Made by a program: the position numbers and the translations under genes. This document shows positions 26,990 to 35,139 of a DNA stretch of 64,000 nt, piece after piece. The stretch covers positions 104,808 through 168,807 of the forward strand of contig PLWV01000006.1 in the NCBI GenBank assembly GCA_003153155.1, written 5' to 3'. Within the stretch, counting starts at the first letter, position 1; the number at the start of each line of letters is the position of its first letter. The notes below the pieces were generated by a model. It worked only from the letters and a program-made list of their open reading frames with translations. It ran no database searches and had not been told where the DNA came from. This DNA comes from Gallionella sp. Lineage in GTDB: Bacteria > Pseudomonadota > Gammaproteobacteria > Burkholderiales > Gallionellaceae.

Positions 26990-27017
26990 GGCATCTCAAT
27001 AGATTGTTATCCAGCAC

Positions 27018-27635
27018 TTATTCTCGGATGTGTTCAGTCGGTGAAGACAACTCAGCTAATAACAAACCCACAATCAGGCCGAAACTTAACATTTTGTATG
27101 TGGGCTCGAAAAATACCCCGATGATAATCACTGCAGAAGCAGCCAAAAAAATGGCCGTCCTTCGGCTTGAAGCCCACACGCCCTTTAAATTGATACTTCG
27201 AAACAATAGAATCACGAACGACGCCATAACTGTAAAACCAATCAGACCTGTCTTAAGCAGCCAGAATGAAATCAAGGAGTGGGTAAAGCGCGTGCTCTCA
27301 GGGTTGGCGTAAATTGGATTGGTAAATACCCCGCCCCATCCTACTCCAAACAACAAAGTAAGCGGGGTTGCCATAACCGTATCAAACACAGCACTGAACT
27401 CAACCGCTTTATTATTCATTCCTACGCTCTTCTGTTTTGCGAGCAATAACCCAATTAAATTTGCCAGATAAGGGTAGGAGATCAGCAGCCCCACTCCTCC
27501 TAATAATATTAACTGCCAGGCGGAAACCTTTTTTTGCGCAATTAAATGCAGAAGAAAAATAGCTATCGCTAAAACAGTTAGTCCGGCAAAAGCGCGCAAT
27601 CCCAGTAAGTTCTGGCGCGTAATTAATGTCAACAA
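27018..27635 (-). pseudogene. Truncated second copy of O-antigen ligase-like gene
   Basis: The frame encodes only the C-terminal about 200 residues of the 440-residue membrane protein at 30108-31427. Bases 27199-27607 match 30304-30712 with only two mismatches by eye, while the last about 180 bp (C-terminal region) are clearly diverged. The 5' half is missing. Its apparent ATG at 27635 comes from a wcaI-like stub fused upstream. It is 28 bp from the methyltransferase at 26989, so the 3' neighbour relationship looks original. Most likely non-functional, although the fragment is still open and could be translated as a five-TM peptide. Confidence 0.85.
27199..27607. repeat. Near-identical 409-bp repeat, copy 1 (ligase gene segment)
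   Basis: Direct repeat of 30304-30712, same orientation, 409 bp each, differing by eye only at two adjacent bases (gc versus at, at about 27362-27363). The flanks diverge abruptly on the wcaI-stub side and drop to an estimated four-fifths identity on the other side. Confidence 0.92.
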
Positions 27636-27648
27636 TCAGGATGCGCAT
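27608..27648 (-). pseudogene. 5' stub of a second wcaI-like gene
   Basis: The minus strand from 27648 reads MRILIVDINYAPELTGI, the characteristic WcaI N-terminus (compare MRILIYSINYFPELTGI of the gene ending at 24780), and then passes straight into ligase sequence out of frame. The junction shares tactgggattg with the ligase gene. This marks a deleted or recombined wcaI paralogue. Confidence 0.85.
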
Positions 27649-27662
27649 AGTTTCACGCTCGA

Positions 27663-28634
27663 TCAGTCCCCCACTTTTCCCTTTTTCACTCTTTTAGATT
27701 GGAGTGAATATCCGGTCAACTCCTCCAATCGTTGCAAGCGAGATTCCTTATCATTCAATTTGTATAGTTCCCTATCCAACTCCAACAACTTAATCTCAAC
27801 CAAAAATCGATACCAGAATCCTTGCATGAAGTGATACGCCGCGCCTTCTTTGCCATCCAGAAACCCCAAGCAAATGATATAGCGATACAAAAAATATAAC
27901 GTAGATCCCCAAAATAACGGCATCCGATTATAGATTGTTTCCTTGATGATCCGCTTGAACCATGTTTGAGATAGCAGAGCATTTCTAACCGTGGCGGCAT
28001 CGTCCTGTAACAGATCGTACTTGCCAAGCAAAACCTCTATGGCTTCTCGCGTAGCGTACTTGTTATGTTTGTCAATCCACCACGAGATGTTATGTAAATT
28101 TGCATCAGCAAAATCATACCTAAATATAACCGTATCACCAGAATCAACTACTATATGTTCATCCATCCAGCGTTGCTCAACACGCCCTTTACCAACTCTA
28201 AACAACCTTAATAAATTGAGCGGGTAACGATCACCATGTTTGATCCACCGACCCATAAAAATTTGCTTTCTCCGCAGATAAATGCCCGTGACATTTTCGC
28301 CAATGTACGGCAGCCGGGCAGCTACTTCCGCAACCAACTTATCCTCAAGGTATTCATCGGCATCCAATCTCAAAACCCAATCTGACTTAATGGGGCAATG
28401 CTCCATTGCCCACTGAAACTGTTGTGCCTGATTTACAAATTTATTTTGAAAAACAGATACATCGAATGTCTGTGCAATCTCCAGCGTTCTGTCTGTTGAG
28501 AAAGAATCCACCACAATAACTTGTCGCGCAATCATGCTGATTGATCGAATCGCACGCTCGATATGCAACTCCTCGTTGTAAGTCAGAATAACAACTGTGA
28601 GGCTGGGCTTTTCGTTTATCCGCGCTTCTTGCAT
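27663..28634 (-). CDS. GT2 family glycosyltransferase (WaaE-like/LPS type)
   Basis: 323 residues. SLTVVILTYNEELHIERAIRSI and VVDSFSTDRTLEIA form the nucleotide-binding half; WVLRLDADEYLEDKLV gives the DAD motif (about 88-103); the C-terminus GFLDGKEGAAYHFMQGFWYRFLVEIK is the membrane-associated tail typical of this GT2 subgroup. Its start overlaps the upstream methyltransferase by 19 bp. A paralogue lies at 32505. The final 45 residues are charged and may be extra. Confidence 0.85.
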   Translation of the reverse strand: MQEARINEKPSLTVVILTYNEELHIERAIRSISMIARQVIVVDSFSTDRTLEIAQTFDVSVFQNKFVNQAQQFQWAMEHCPIKSDWVLRLDADEYLEDKLVAEVAARLPYIGENVTGIYLRRKQIFMGRWIKHGDRYPLNLLRLFRVGKGRVEQRWMDEHIVVDSGDTVIFRYDFADANLHNISWWIDKHNKYATREAIEVLLGKYDLLQDDAATVRNALLSQTWFKRIIKETIYNRMPLFWGSTLYFLYRYIICLGFLDGKEGAAYHFMQGFWYRFLVEIKLLELDRELYKLNDKESRLQRLEELTGYSLQSKRVKKGKVGD

Positions 28635-29470
28635 AGATAAAATTCCTGCTCCATTCCCAGTTTCAGTAAATTCAGTAAACCAACTCCAAATGGAATTATC
28701 GGAAGTAGGATAGGCTCCAACGGTTTGAAAGCTGCCGGGAAATACTTACTCACCACTCTGCCAGTTTCAGCTATCGTTAATGTCCCGAAACTTGTGTGCA
28801 TAATTTCACGCAAGCCTGTTTGCCGAAATAAGTGGTGCATTCCAGCTAAAGTAAAGAAGTTCAAATGTTCCGGTGGAATCAAATATGGGTCTTTCTCTCT
28901 CAGTACTTTGGCCACTGGACCGGAATAATTCGGGGTCGAAAGCACCATAACGCCATTTTCTGCAAGCATCGATGCCGCCAGACTCAAAAAATCTAGAGGG
29001 GTTTCAACATGCTCAATTACGTCTAAGCAAGAAATCACGTCGAACCCACGACTAGGCACACGGAATTGAATATCTTCTAAGAATCCGCAAATAACCTCAT
29101 GTCCTTTCTCACGGCAAATTTCGACATTTTCTTTTGATAGCTCAATGCCAAATGTCTTGAAACCTGCCCCTTTCGCCAAATCGAGTTGCAAACCTTTGGC
29201 ACACCCTATTTCAAAATAGTTGCCCGAAGTTTTGAATTTACTCAGTAGGCCAATCCGACGGCGGCCTTCATTTTGAATGCGGGCAACAGAGTCTTGATCC
29301 AGTTCGTAATACTCACCCTTATCGTAGAGGGCGACTAATTCTTGAGCATCGGGCACATTATTGACAAACATAGAACCACAACGATTGCATCGCCAGATAA
29401 AGTATCCTTTTTTCTCGAAGCAAAATTCTGATTGCTCACCGCAAGCTGGACATTGATCACGAATACTCAC
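28616..29470 (-). CDS. Zn-ribbon class I SAM-dependent methyltransferase
   Basis: 284 residues from a GTG start (MSIRDQCPACGEQ). Two CxxC pairs (CPACG and CNRCG, about 8-33) form a zinc ribbon. The methyltransferase core has GNYFEIGCAKGLQLDLAKG (motif I), FDVISCLDVIEHVETPLDFL and ENGVMVLSTPNYSGPV. The HLNFFTLAGM block is common in polysaccharide-locus methyltransferases. It probably modifies a sugar or capping group on the glycan. It is coupled to the GT2 gene downstream by a 19-bp overlap. Confidence 0.82.
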   Translation of the reverse strand: MSIRDQCPACGEQSEFCFEKKGYFIWRCNRCGSMFVNNVPDAQELVALYDKGEYYELDQDSVARIQNEGRRRIGLLSKFKTSGNYFEIGCAKGLQLDLAKGAGFKTFGIELSKENVEICREKGHEVICGFLEDIQFRVPSRGFDVISCLDVIEHVETPLDFLSLAASMLAENGVMVLSTPNYSGPVAKVLREKDPYLIPPEHLNFFTLAGMHHLFRQTGLREIMHTSFGTLTIAETGRVVSKYFPAAFKPLEPILLPIIPFGVGLLNLLKLGMEQEFYLCKKRG

Positions 29471-29537
29471 ACGCTCTTCCTTTTTCTTTCATTGATCTTT
29501 TTTGCAGGATTGCCCGTTTAAATCCCCCCAAGGTAGA

Positions 29538-29735
29538 TCAAGACTTTTCGTGACAACCACGGCCATTTTGCGCACCAAACAAGCGCAGCAACAATACACG
29601 CCATGTATGAATGTGTGAAACGGGCGCGGGCTTGTCCTGAATAGAGCACATATACGACTCCCTATAGAGCACGCACAAGCGATTGCCTAAGGAAGAGGAA
29701 TGCCCGCGATAAGGGTCAATACCTTGTAGAATCAC
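29538..29735 (-). pseudogene. Degraded wcaF-like acetyltransferase remnant
   Basis: A GTG at 29735 preceded by an excellent AGGAGGG Shine-Dalgarno opens MILQGIDPYRGHSSSLGNRL, and further on TWRVLLLRLFGAQNGRGCH. Both blocks are characteristic of the N-terminus of WcaF-type hexapeptide acetyltransferases from polysaccharide loci. The middle does not match, suggesting compensating frameshifts, and the frame stops right after the conserved GxGxH, losing the whole hexapeptide-repeat body. I read it as a truncated gene with an intact translation start. Confidence 0.7.
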
Positions 29736-29753
29736 TGGCCCTCCTGAATAATT

Positions 29754-29891
29754 TCAAGCAACCGCCTGCCGCGTGTCGCCCGTTACTGTATGTTTCACAA
29801 CCCAGCCAAAGAACATTGTGCTAACCACCCAGACCAACAGGAAAACGATCACCAGCCATAATTTGCTGTTTTTTAATAGTATTTTTTCCAT
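29754..29891 (-). CDS. Small single-TM peptide (45 aa), uncharacterised
   Basis: An ATG at 29891 with AGGAATAATT upstream opens MEKILLKNSKLWLVIVFLLVW and continues VVSTMFFGWVVKHTVTG to a stop at 29754: a basic N-terminus and one long hydrophobic segment (about residues 10-33). It sits between the wcaF-like and methyltransferase remnants. It may be a genuine small membrane protein or the 5' end of another broken gene; no family is recognised. Confidence 0.4.
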   Translation of the reverse strand: MEKILLKNSKLWLVIVFLLVWVVSTMFFGWVVKHTVTGDTRQAVA

Positions 29892-29947
29892 AATTATTCC
29901 TGTTCCCTCTAAGATTGTTCCGGTTGAGCAAAATCGCGGCAATGCAA

Positions 29948-30035
29948 GCATCAACACATTGTATAGAATGACCACATCATATTTTTCAGTTGGCTCAAAC
30001 TACTCGATTAAATCAGTGTGCGCCACAAAGCCTTA
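29948..30035 (-). pseudogene. Internal fragment of a methyltransferase gene
   Basis: The minus strand reads GFVAHTDLIE, stop, FEPTEKYDVVILYNVL, aligned residue by residue with GFVVYSDLIEQFEPAEKYNVVVLSNVL of the methyltransferase at 26027-26989. A CAG codon has become TAG. Only about 30 codons survive. Its position just downstream of the intact ligase mirrors the ligase'-methyltransferase order at 27018-26989. Confidence 0.8.
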
Positions 30036-30107
30036 CCCAACTGAACAAATGCAAAACGATATAGGTGTAACATAGTTACTCTTCATCAATATAGAATCTC
30101 AAACAAG

Positions 30108-31427
30108 TTATTGCCCGATATTGATTTCTTCGGCTGGTTTAGGTGGGGAAGACAGCTCTGCCAACAACAAACCCACAATCAAACCAAAACTCAACATTTT
30201 GTAGGTTGGTTCGAAGAGCAAGCCGATGATAATCACCGCAGAAGCAGCAAGAGAGATAGCCAACCGTCGGCTCGAAGCCCACACACCTCTTAAACTAACC
30301 CGCCGAAACAATAGAATCACGAACGACGCCATAACTGTAAAACCAATCAGACCTGTCTTAAGCAGCCAGAATGAAATCAAGGAGTGGGTAAAGCGCGTGC
30401 TCTCAGGGTTGGCGTAAATTGGATTGGTAAATACCCCGCCCCATCCTACTCCAAACAACAAAGTAAATGGGGTTGCCATAACCGTATCAAACACAGCACT
30501 GAACTCAACCGCTTTATTATTCATTCCTACGCTCTTCTGTTTTGCGAGCAATAACCCAATTAAATTTGCCAGATAAGGGTAGGAGATCAGCAGCCCCACT
30601 CCTCCTAATAATATTAACTGCCAGGCGGAAACCTTTTTTTGCGCAATTAAATGCAGAAGAAAAATAGCTATCGCTAAAACAGTTAGTCCGGCAAAAGCGC
30701 GCAATCCCAGTATGCTAAAGCTATACCCGCAAAACGCACCGCCAGCCAAGGCCAATATTCCTAGCATCGGTCTTCGGTGTTTAGATAGCGTAAATTCGAT
30801 GCTTCGACAAATTAGATAGATTGCGGAAAATATTACTGCCGGGTCAAAGACTTTAATCCAAAATTCCCGAATCGTTTTTGAAAATTCACTTTTTATGTCA
30901 ATCACCGCCGGGGTTGCTGTCGCGTAATTGCTTGCCATCCAAACATTGAACTTTTCAAAGGATCCAAATGACGCTATCGTTCCCAAATAGAATTGAAGCG
31001 AGCTGACCGCTCCTACGATCAGGATTACTCCAATCAATAAATTAACATCATCAATTCTGTATGCAACCCTGGCGTAAAGTAAGGCAAGGAGCGGCAGGAC
31101 AGACATAAACATTACCGGCAGAATATCCCTGATGAGATTTGCATAACCATTTTCGCGAGCAATCCCAATAAAGGTTGGCAGTATGATCAAAAAGCAAAGC
31201 ATCCAAAAAAGCGGTGAAAATATTTTGCCGTTTCGGACAATAAGCGGGATGGCAGTCATTAATACCCCGAGCACTAATCCAGCTCCCATCACCACGTCAA
31301 TCCAACCAACCTGAATAGGCATCGGTGAGCTAAATACAATCAGGAAGTATGAAAGCAGAATCGACCCATAGCCGAGTTTGGATATCGGCTCATTGCTTTG
31401 CAATAGCAATTTAATTTGCCGGAGCAT
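30108..31427 (-). CDS. O-antigen ligase/polymerase-like membrane protein
   Basis: About 439 residues from the ATG at 31427 (MLRQIKLLLQSNE); an in-frame start at 31460 is possible. Ten or more hydrophobic segments with a larger periplasmic loop containing ...TRFTHSLISFWLLKTG are typical of the Wzy/WaaL (O-antigen ligase) superfamily. The protein would join or polymerise lipid-linked glycan in the periplasm. Its C-terminal half is duplicated at 27018-27607. Whether it is a ligase or polymerase cannot be decided here. Confidence 0.78.
   Translation of the reverse strand: MLRQIKLLLQSNEPISKLGYGSILLSYFLIVFSSPMPIQVGWIDVVMGAGLVLGVLMTAIPLIVRNGKIFSPLFWMLCFLIILPTFIGIARENGYANLIRDILPVMFMSVLPLLALLYARVAYRIDDVNLLIGVILIVGAVSSLQFYLGTIASFGSFEKFNVWMASNYATATPAVIDIKSEFSKTIREFWIKVFDPAVIFSAIYLICRSIEFTLSKHRRPMLGILALAGGAFCGYSFSILGLRAFAGLTVLAIAIFLLHLIAQKKVSAWQLILLGGVGLLISYPYLANLIGLLLAKQKSVGMNNKAVEFSAVFDTVMATPFTLLFGVGWGGVFTNPIYANPESTRFTHSLISFWLLKTGLIGFTVMASFVILLFRRVSLRGVWASSRRLAISLAASAVIIIGLLFEPTYKMLSFGLIVGLLLAELSSPPKPAEEINIGQ
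30304..30712. repeat. Near-identical 409-bp repeat, copy 2 (inside intact ligase gene)
   Basis: Direct repeat partner of 27199-27607. The intact gene continues upstream as tatgctaaag, whereas copy 1 switches to wcaI-like sequence. Confidence 0.92.
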
Positions 31428-31532
31428 TCTTACCAGTAGTCGTAAGCGCGAGCAGCACAAACAATTGCAAGACGACAGGTGTTTTGTATGTTGGCTGAAG
31501 CAATAATGAAATCTGGAATACGGGGGTTATCT

Positions 31533-32375
31533 TCATAAACTATCTTTGACTTTCACAACCAATAGATACCCATCCTCACGCCCTATGAGTATAGCTACCC
31601 TTGCGAGAATTGCTGCAACGTTTCTGCCAACCAAGTTTTTAATACCCCCATAAAAAAACCACGGGTGGTGGAGCGAAAACCTTTTTGATTGTATAACTTC
31701 AAAACCCAAGCTCTGAAACAGCGCGACCAACGATTTATCCGTAAAATGCCAATGGTGTTCCTTTGGCTGCCATCCATACCAGCCCCAAGGAAATATCACA
31801 GGTAATAACCCATTAAAAATGGCTTGCGAAACCAGTATCATCCCCCCAGGTTTAAGTGCCTTTCGACAAGCCTCAATAAGTTTAATAGGATCCTCTAAGT
31901 GTTCAATAATTGAACTTAAGACAATGACATCATAAGGCTCGCATGAGGCCAGAAAATCAAGTGCATCAGCATGATGCACATTAAGCCCTCTGCCCTTGCA
32001 CCAAGACACCATTTCCCTGTTTAGCTCCACCCCTTCAGCCGCATATCCACGAGCCTTAGCAACTTCTACAAGAAAACCTCCACCACTGGCAACGTCAAGA
32101 AGCTTTCTCCCGTGAGGATCCATTAACCCGTCAAGCACCGATAAAATGTCACCCGAGTATTTAGCATAAATTGCTCTCTTTTCAGTAAATAACTCTATAT
32201 ACCGATTATTATTTTCATAAAGTTCTAAGCTAACGGGTGGCGGGATTGTCTTTGCACAGCCACACTGACTGCATTTAGCTATTTCTGCTCTCTTGCCAAA
32301 GATGAAACCAGGAAGACTCGTTACCTTAGTCCAGGTGCTATTTTTTCCACATATTAAACACATCTCATTTTTCAA
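31533..32375 (-). CDS. Zn-ribbon class I SAM-dependent methyltransferase
   Basis: 280 residues. The N-terminal MCLICGKNS ... AKCSQCGCAKTIPPP is a two-CxxC zinc ribbon. The core carries GRKLLDVASGGGFLVEVAKARGY (motif I, about 90-112), YDVIVLSSIIEHLEDPIKLIEA and LKPGGMILVSQAIFNG. It resembles the two other full-length methyltransferases of the locus but is not a recent duplicate. Probable sugar or glycolipid methylation in polysaccharide assembly. It lies between the frameshifted GT2 gene and the ligase on the same strand. Confidence 0.8.
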   Translation of the reverse strand: MKNEMCLICGKNSTWTKVTSLPGFIFGKRAEIAKCSQCGCAKTIPPPVSLELYENNNRYIELFTEKRAIYAKYSGDILSVLDGLMDPHGRKLLDVASGGGFLVEVAKARGYAAEGVELNREMVSWCKGRGLNVHHADALDFLASCEPYDVIVLSSIIEHLEDPIKLIEACRKALKPGGMILVSQAIFNGLLPVIFPWGWYGWQPKEHHWHFTDKSLVALFQSLGFEVIQSKRFSLHHPWFFYGGIKNLVGRNVAAILARVAILIGREDGYLLVVKVKDSL

Positions 32376-32504
32376 AATTTTCCCCGCTTATTGCCAGGTG
32401 ATCTCAGTTTCCGAAAGTCTTGCAAGTCCTAATGATTCTTAACTATGTCATATGCCGTACTTACAGTGACTTTGAACGGCTCTCAATTTCATAAAGTTTT
32501 ACGT

Positions 32505-33299
32505 CTACCAAGAATCGATACCAGAAACCGTGCAGGTGTGATATATCAAGCCGGGAACTCCATCCAGGAATCCCAGCTTAAAAAAGTAGCGGTATATCCA
32601 AAACAAAAATACACGCCAAAACTTGGGGAGCCGGTAATAAAAATTCGCCTTAAGCCAACGCTTTCTTGCAGCCTGCATCGTTAGTGTGTTTGATGCATCA
32701 TCCTGCCCTTGCGCCCGCAGAATTTCCCTGACTTCGGCATCTGCGTATTGGTTGTGCTTTTGCACCCAGTAAGTCAGCCCGCGCTGCCCTTCATCAACAA
32801 TATCATGTTCGAGTTTTTCAATTCGCCCGATTACTTCCATATGCTCGTCCAGTTCTCTCACTTCACACTTGGCTTTCCCGGAGCGCCATAACCTGATCCC
32901 CCAAAGTGGATACATACCGCCAAAACGAATCCAGCGATTTAAGAAATAGACCCTTCGGTTAACGCTATATGCGCCCACTTCATCAGGCGTACTGCGCAGC
33001 CTGGTCTTAAGCTCTGCAATCAATTCATCCGTGAGCCATTCATCCGCGTTTATACGCAGTGTCCAAGGTGTCTGGATAGGCAATTCGTTTATCGCCCAAT
33101 TCATTTTGTCGGAAAATGTACGCCAGTTGCCTGTGGAAACCTGACATCCTGCTGCTTGTGCTATCTCCATCGTACGATCTGTGCTGTTTGAATCTACAAC
33201 ATATATCGTTGCGCCCAGCTTGCTAACGCTTGCCAAACACTGAGAAGGATTGATCTCTTCGTTCAGTGTTGGGATATAAATCGAGAGAACATCTTTCAT
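32505..33299 (-). CDS. GT2 family glycosyltransferase with frameshifted C-terminus
   Basis: 264 residues from the ATG at 33299, which overlaps the flippase stop as ATGA. VLSIYIPTLNEEINPSQCLASV, VVDSNSTDRTMEIA and WTLRINADEWL (DxD-like NAD) define the GT2 core. Near the end it reads GLIYHTCTVSGIDSW and stops, but the next frame continues HLHGFWYRFLVDVKLYEIE and ends at 32461, exactly the tail of its relatives. A one-base deletion in a CACAC tract at about 32536-32540 explains this. The enzyme loses about 24 conserved membrane-binding residues and may be impaired, unless this is a sequencing error. Confidence 0.8.
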   Translation of the reverse strand: MKDVLSIYIPTLNEEINPSQCLASVSKLGATIYVVDSNSTDRTMEIAQAAGCQVSTGNWRTFSDKMNWAINELPIQTPWTLRINADEWLTDELIAELKTRLRSTPDEVGAYSVNRRVYFLNRWIRFGGMYPLWGIRLWRSGKAKCEVRELDEHMEVIGRIEKLEHDIVDEGQRGLTYWVQKHNQYADAEVREILRAQGQDDASNTLTMQAARKRWLKANFYYRLPKFWRVFLFWIYRYFFKLGFLDGVPGLIYHTCTVSGIDSW

Positions 33300-34501
33300 T
33301 GTCGCACCAGCCTTTTTGCTAAATATGTTTGACTGCCCATTATTGCAACTGCAATCACCACATAAACCCACGCCGCCCCCGTCGCACTCAAAGCAGGGAT
33401 CATCACAAAACTGGCCAATACCGCAGCCACAACACCAAACACATTGCCCGTGAACTCTATCTGATTAAACCCCAAGGTTCGGTTCTTAATGCCAAATATC
33501 CGAGCAACGAAATATATTCCATATCCGATCCAACCGATTACCAGCAAATTCCAATGTGGGGCATAAAGGCTACCCAGTATCAGATTTACAATTTCCCGGC
33601 CAAATACCAAGAGCACAGCCATACCTGCCAACCAAAAAATCACGCCGATCTTGAGCATTCGAGAAACAGCTTCTTCCAACGCAGGCAAGTCTTTCCCATG
33701 ACGCATACGCGCCCAATCAGCCACTACCTTGGTTTCTATTTGCTCCATCAAAACGTTCGCCATGTTGGAAATGCCGCGTATGCTTCCCAACAGCGCTGCC
33801 TGTTCCTTGCCGTGCATGATTCCCAACATGAATATCGGGATGTATGCCCATAACCATACCAATGGAGTTCCCGCTATAAACAGCCTGCTGTAAGAGAGGT
33901 GTTCCTTTGCCGCATCCATCCAAGACCGCGTACTCGCACGCTTACTTTGGCAAGCAATGAAAACAGTAAAAACCGCTGGGATGAGCGCGCTGAATATCAT
34001 GATCAAAAGCACCTGACTTACCGTGTCAGGTCGAATAATGATTAACCCAAAAATTCGAGCGGGGTAAAGCAAGGCACTGGAAAATATTGCGCGCTTAGTG
34101 CTTGCAAAAATATAGGCGGTACGCCGGTCAAAATCCGCCAATTGTTGCAAAACCAGGAATGCAAAAAGCAACCAAGCTTCAGTATTTGTGGCTTGCCAAC
34201 CAAAGACATTCCCCTCCACCAACCAAATACCGCTAACAAGCATAGACAACAATATTGCCTGTAGCAATTGCAATTTGGCCAAGCTTATTTTGTAGTTGTG
34301 ATGCTCTTGTGCTGGGGCGCGTACCGCTGCCCCCTGAAAAATTCCGGCTACATTCAGTAACAGCAAAGCAATGTAACTCGCAAAAATATAGGTGAGCTTT
34401 CCTTGCTCAGCGAGAGGTAAGGCATGTGCACAAATTGCGATCGTCAGGAAATTACCGCCCGAAACCAATACCTGATCTGCGAGGCTACTCGCCTTACGCA
34501 T
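33296..34501 (-). CDS. Oligosaccharide flippase (Wzx/MATE-like)
   Basis: About 401 residues from the ATG at 34501 (MRKASSLADQVLVSGGNFLT); a GTG at 34540 would add 13 residues. Roughly twelve TM segments with GGNFLTIAICAHALPLAEQGKLTY in the first helices match the polysaccharide-exporter (Wzx/MurJ-like) superfamily that flips undecaprenyl-linked repeat units. No good Shine-Dalgarno is visible before either start, and the 5' end lies against a truncated rfbF-like gene. The start region may therefore have been altered by the same deletion. It is coupled to the GT2 gene by an ATGA overlap. Confidence 0.75.
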   Translation of the reverse strand: MRKASSLADQVLVSGGNFLTIAICAHALPLAEQGKLTYIFASYIALLLLNVAGIFQGAAVRAPAQEHHNYKISLAKLQLLQAILLSMLVSGIWLVEGNVFGWQATNTEAWLLFAFLVLQQLADFDRRTAYIFASTKRAIFSSALLYPARIFGLIIIRPDTVSQVLLIMIFSALIPAVFTVFIACQSKRASTRSWMDAAKEHLSYSRLFIAGTPLVWLWAYIPIFMLGIMHGKEQAALLGSIRGISNMANVLMEQIETKVVADWARMRHGKDLPALEEAVSRMLKIGVIFWLAGMAVLLVFGREIVNLILGSLYAPHWNLLVIGWIGYGIYFVARIFGIKNRTLGFNQIEFTGNVFGVVAAVLASFVMIPALSATGAAWVYVVIAVAIMGSQTYLAKRLVRQ

Positions 34502-34526
34502 TACAAAAAGATACGGTATCAAACGA

Positions 34527-34949
34527 TTAAGCAATGGCACTGTCCAGTGTCACATCGCTTATACCATCGCCATATGTACAACAGAAATCTTCTTCTCCCA
34601 CGTATTGCGCAACTCGTTTGATACGACCGCCCGTCATAGTGTCTTCGCCCGTGTCTACCAACGTGACGCGCCATGGCTCGGCATTGCGTTGATGCACCTC
34701 CATTTTGTTGTTCTGCATGTCAAATGTGATACCCGACATATGCAAAAAGTAGTTAGCGAAATACTCTTTGATCACATAACCCTTATAGCCGCAGCAAATA
34801 ACAAAATCATGGATGCCGTGAGCCGAGTAGATTTTCATGATGTGCCACAAAACAGGCTTTCCACCAACCTCAACCATCGGCTTGGGCCGCACAGAGGTTT
34901 CCTCACTTATTCGCGTTCCCAATCCTCCGGCCAGAATAATAGCTTTCAT
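34527..34949 (-). pseudogene. rfbF: Truncated glucose-1-phosphate cytidylyltransferase (rfbF-like)
   Basis: 140 residues, about half the usual length of about 257. [41 protein letters not shown] is the nucleotidyltransferase N-terminus specific to RfbF/DdhA, and [14 protein letters not shown] the metal-site region, after which the frame stops (TLDSAIA) inside the flippase 5' region. The C-terminal half and the usual partner genes (CDP-glucose dehydratase and others) are absent. Interpreted as the leftover of a deletion that fused rfbF to the flippase gene. It is unlikely to be active. Confidence 0.82.
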
Positions 34950-35139
34950 TCCTACTCCCGATAATTCATACCCAATAGGGCGTGTAACTCTAAACCGCTG
35001 CCATTAGGGGCTGCACGGGCGTTATGAAGCGAGTGTTCATTGAGAATGAACGATGATGCCGTTATTGCTCGTTGTTATAACAAGTTTACCGGTGCACTGA
35101 CTGGCGGAGCGGAGCGTCACGCTTCTGCTCAGCCATTAT

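Noticed and set aside
35035..35051. Small palindrome GTTCATT-gag-AATGAAC upstream of waaC's 3' side
   Set aside because: A lone short inverted repeat without promoter context; could be chance.
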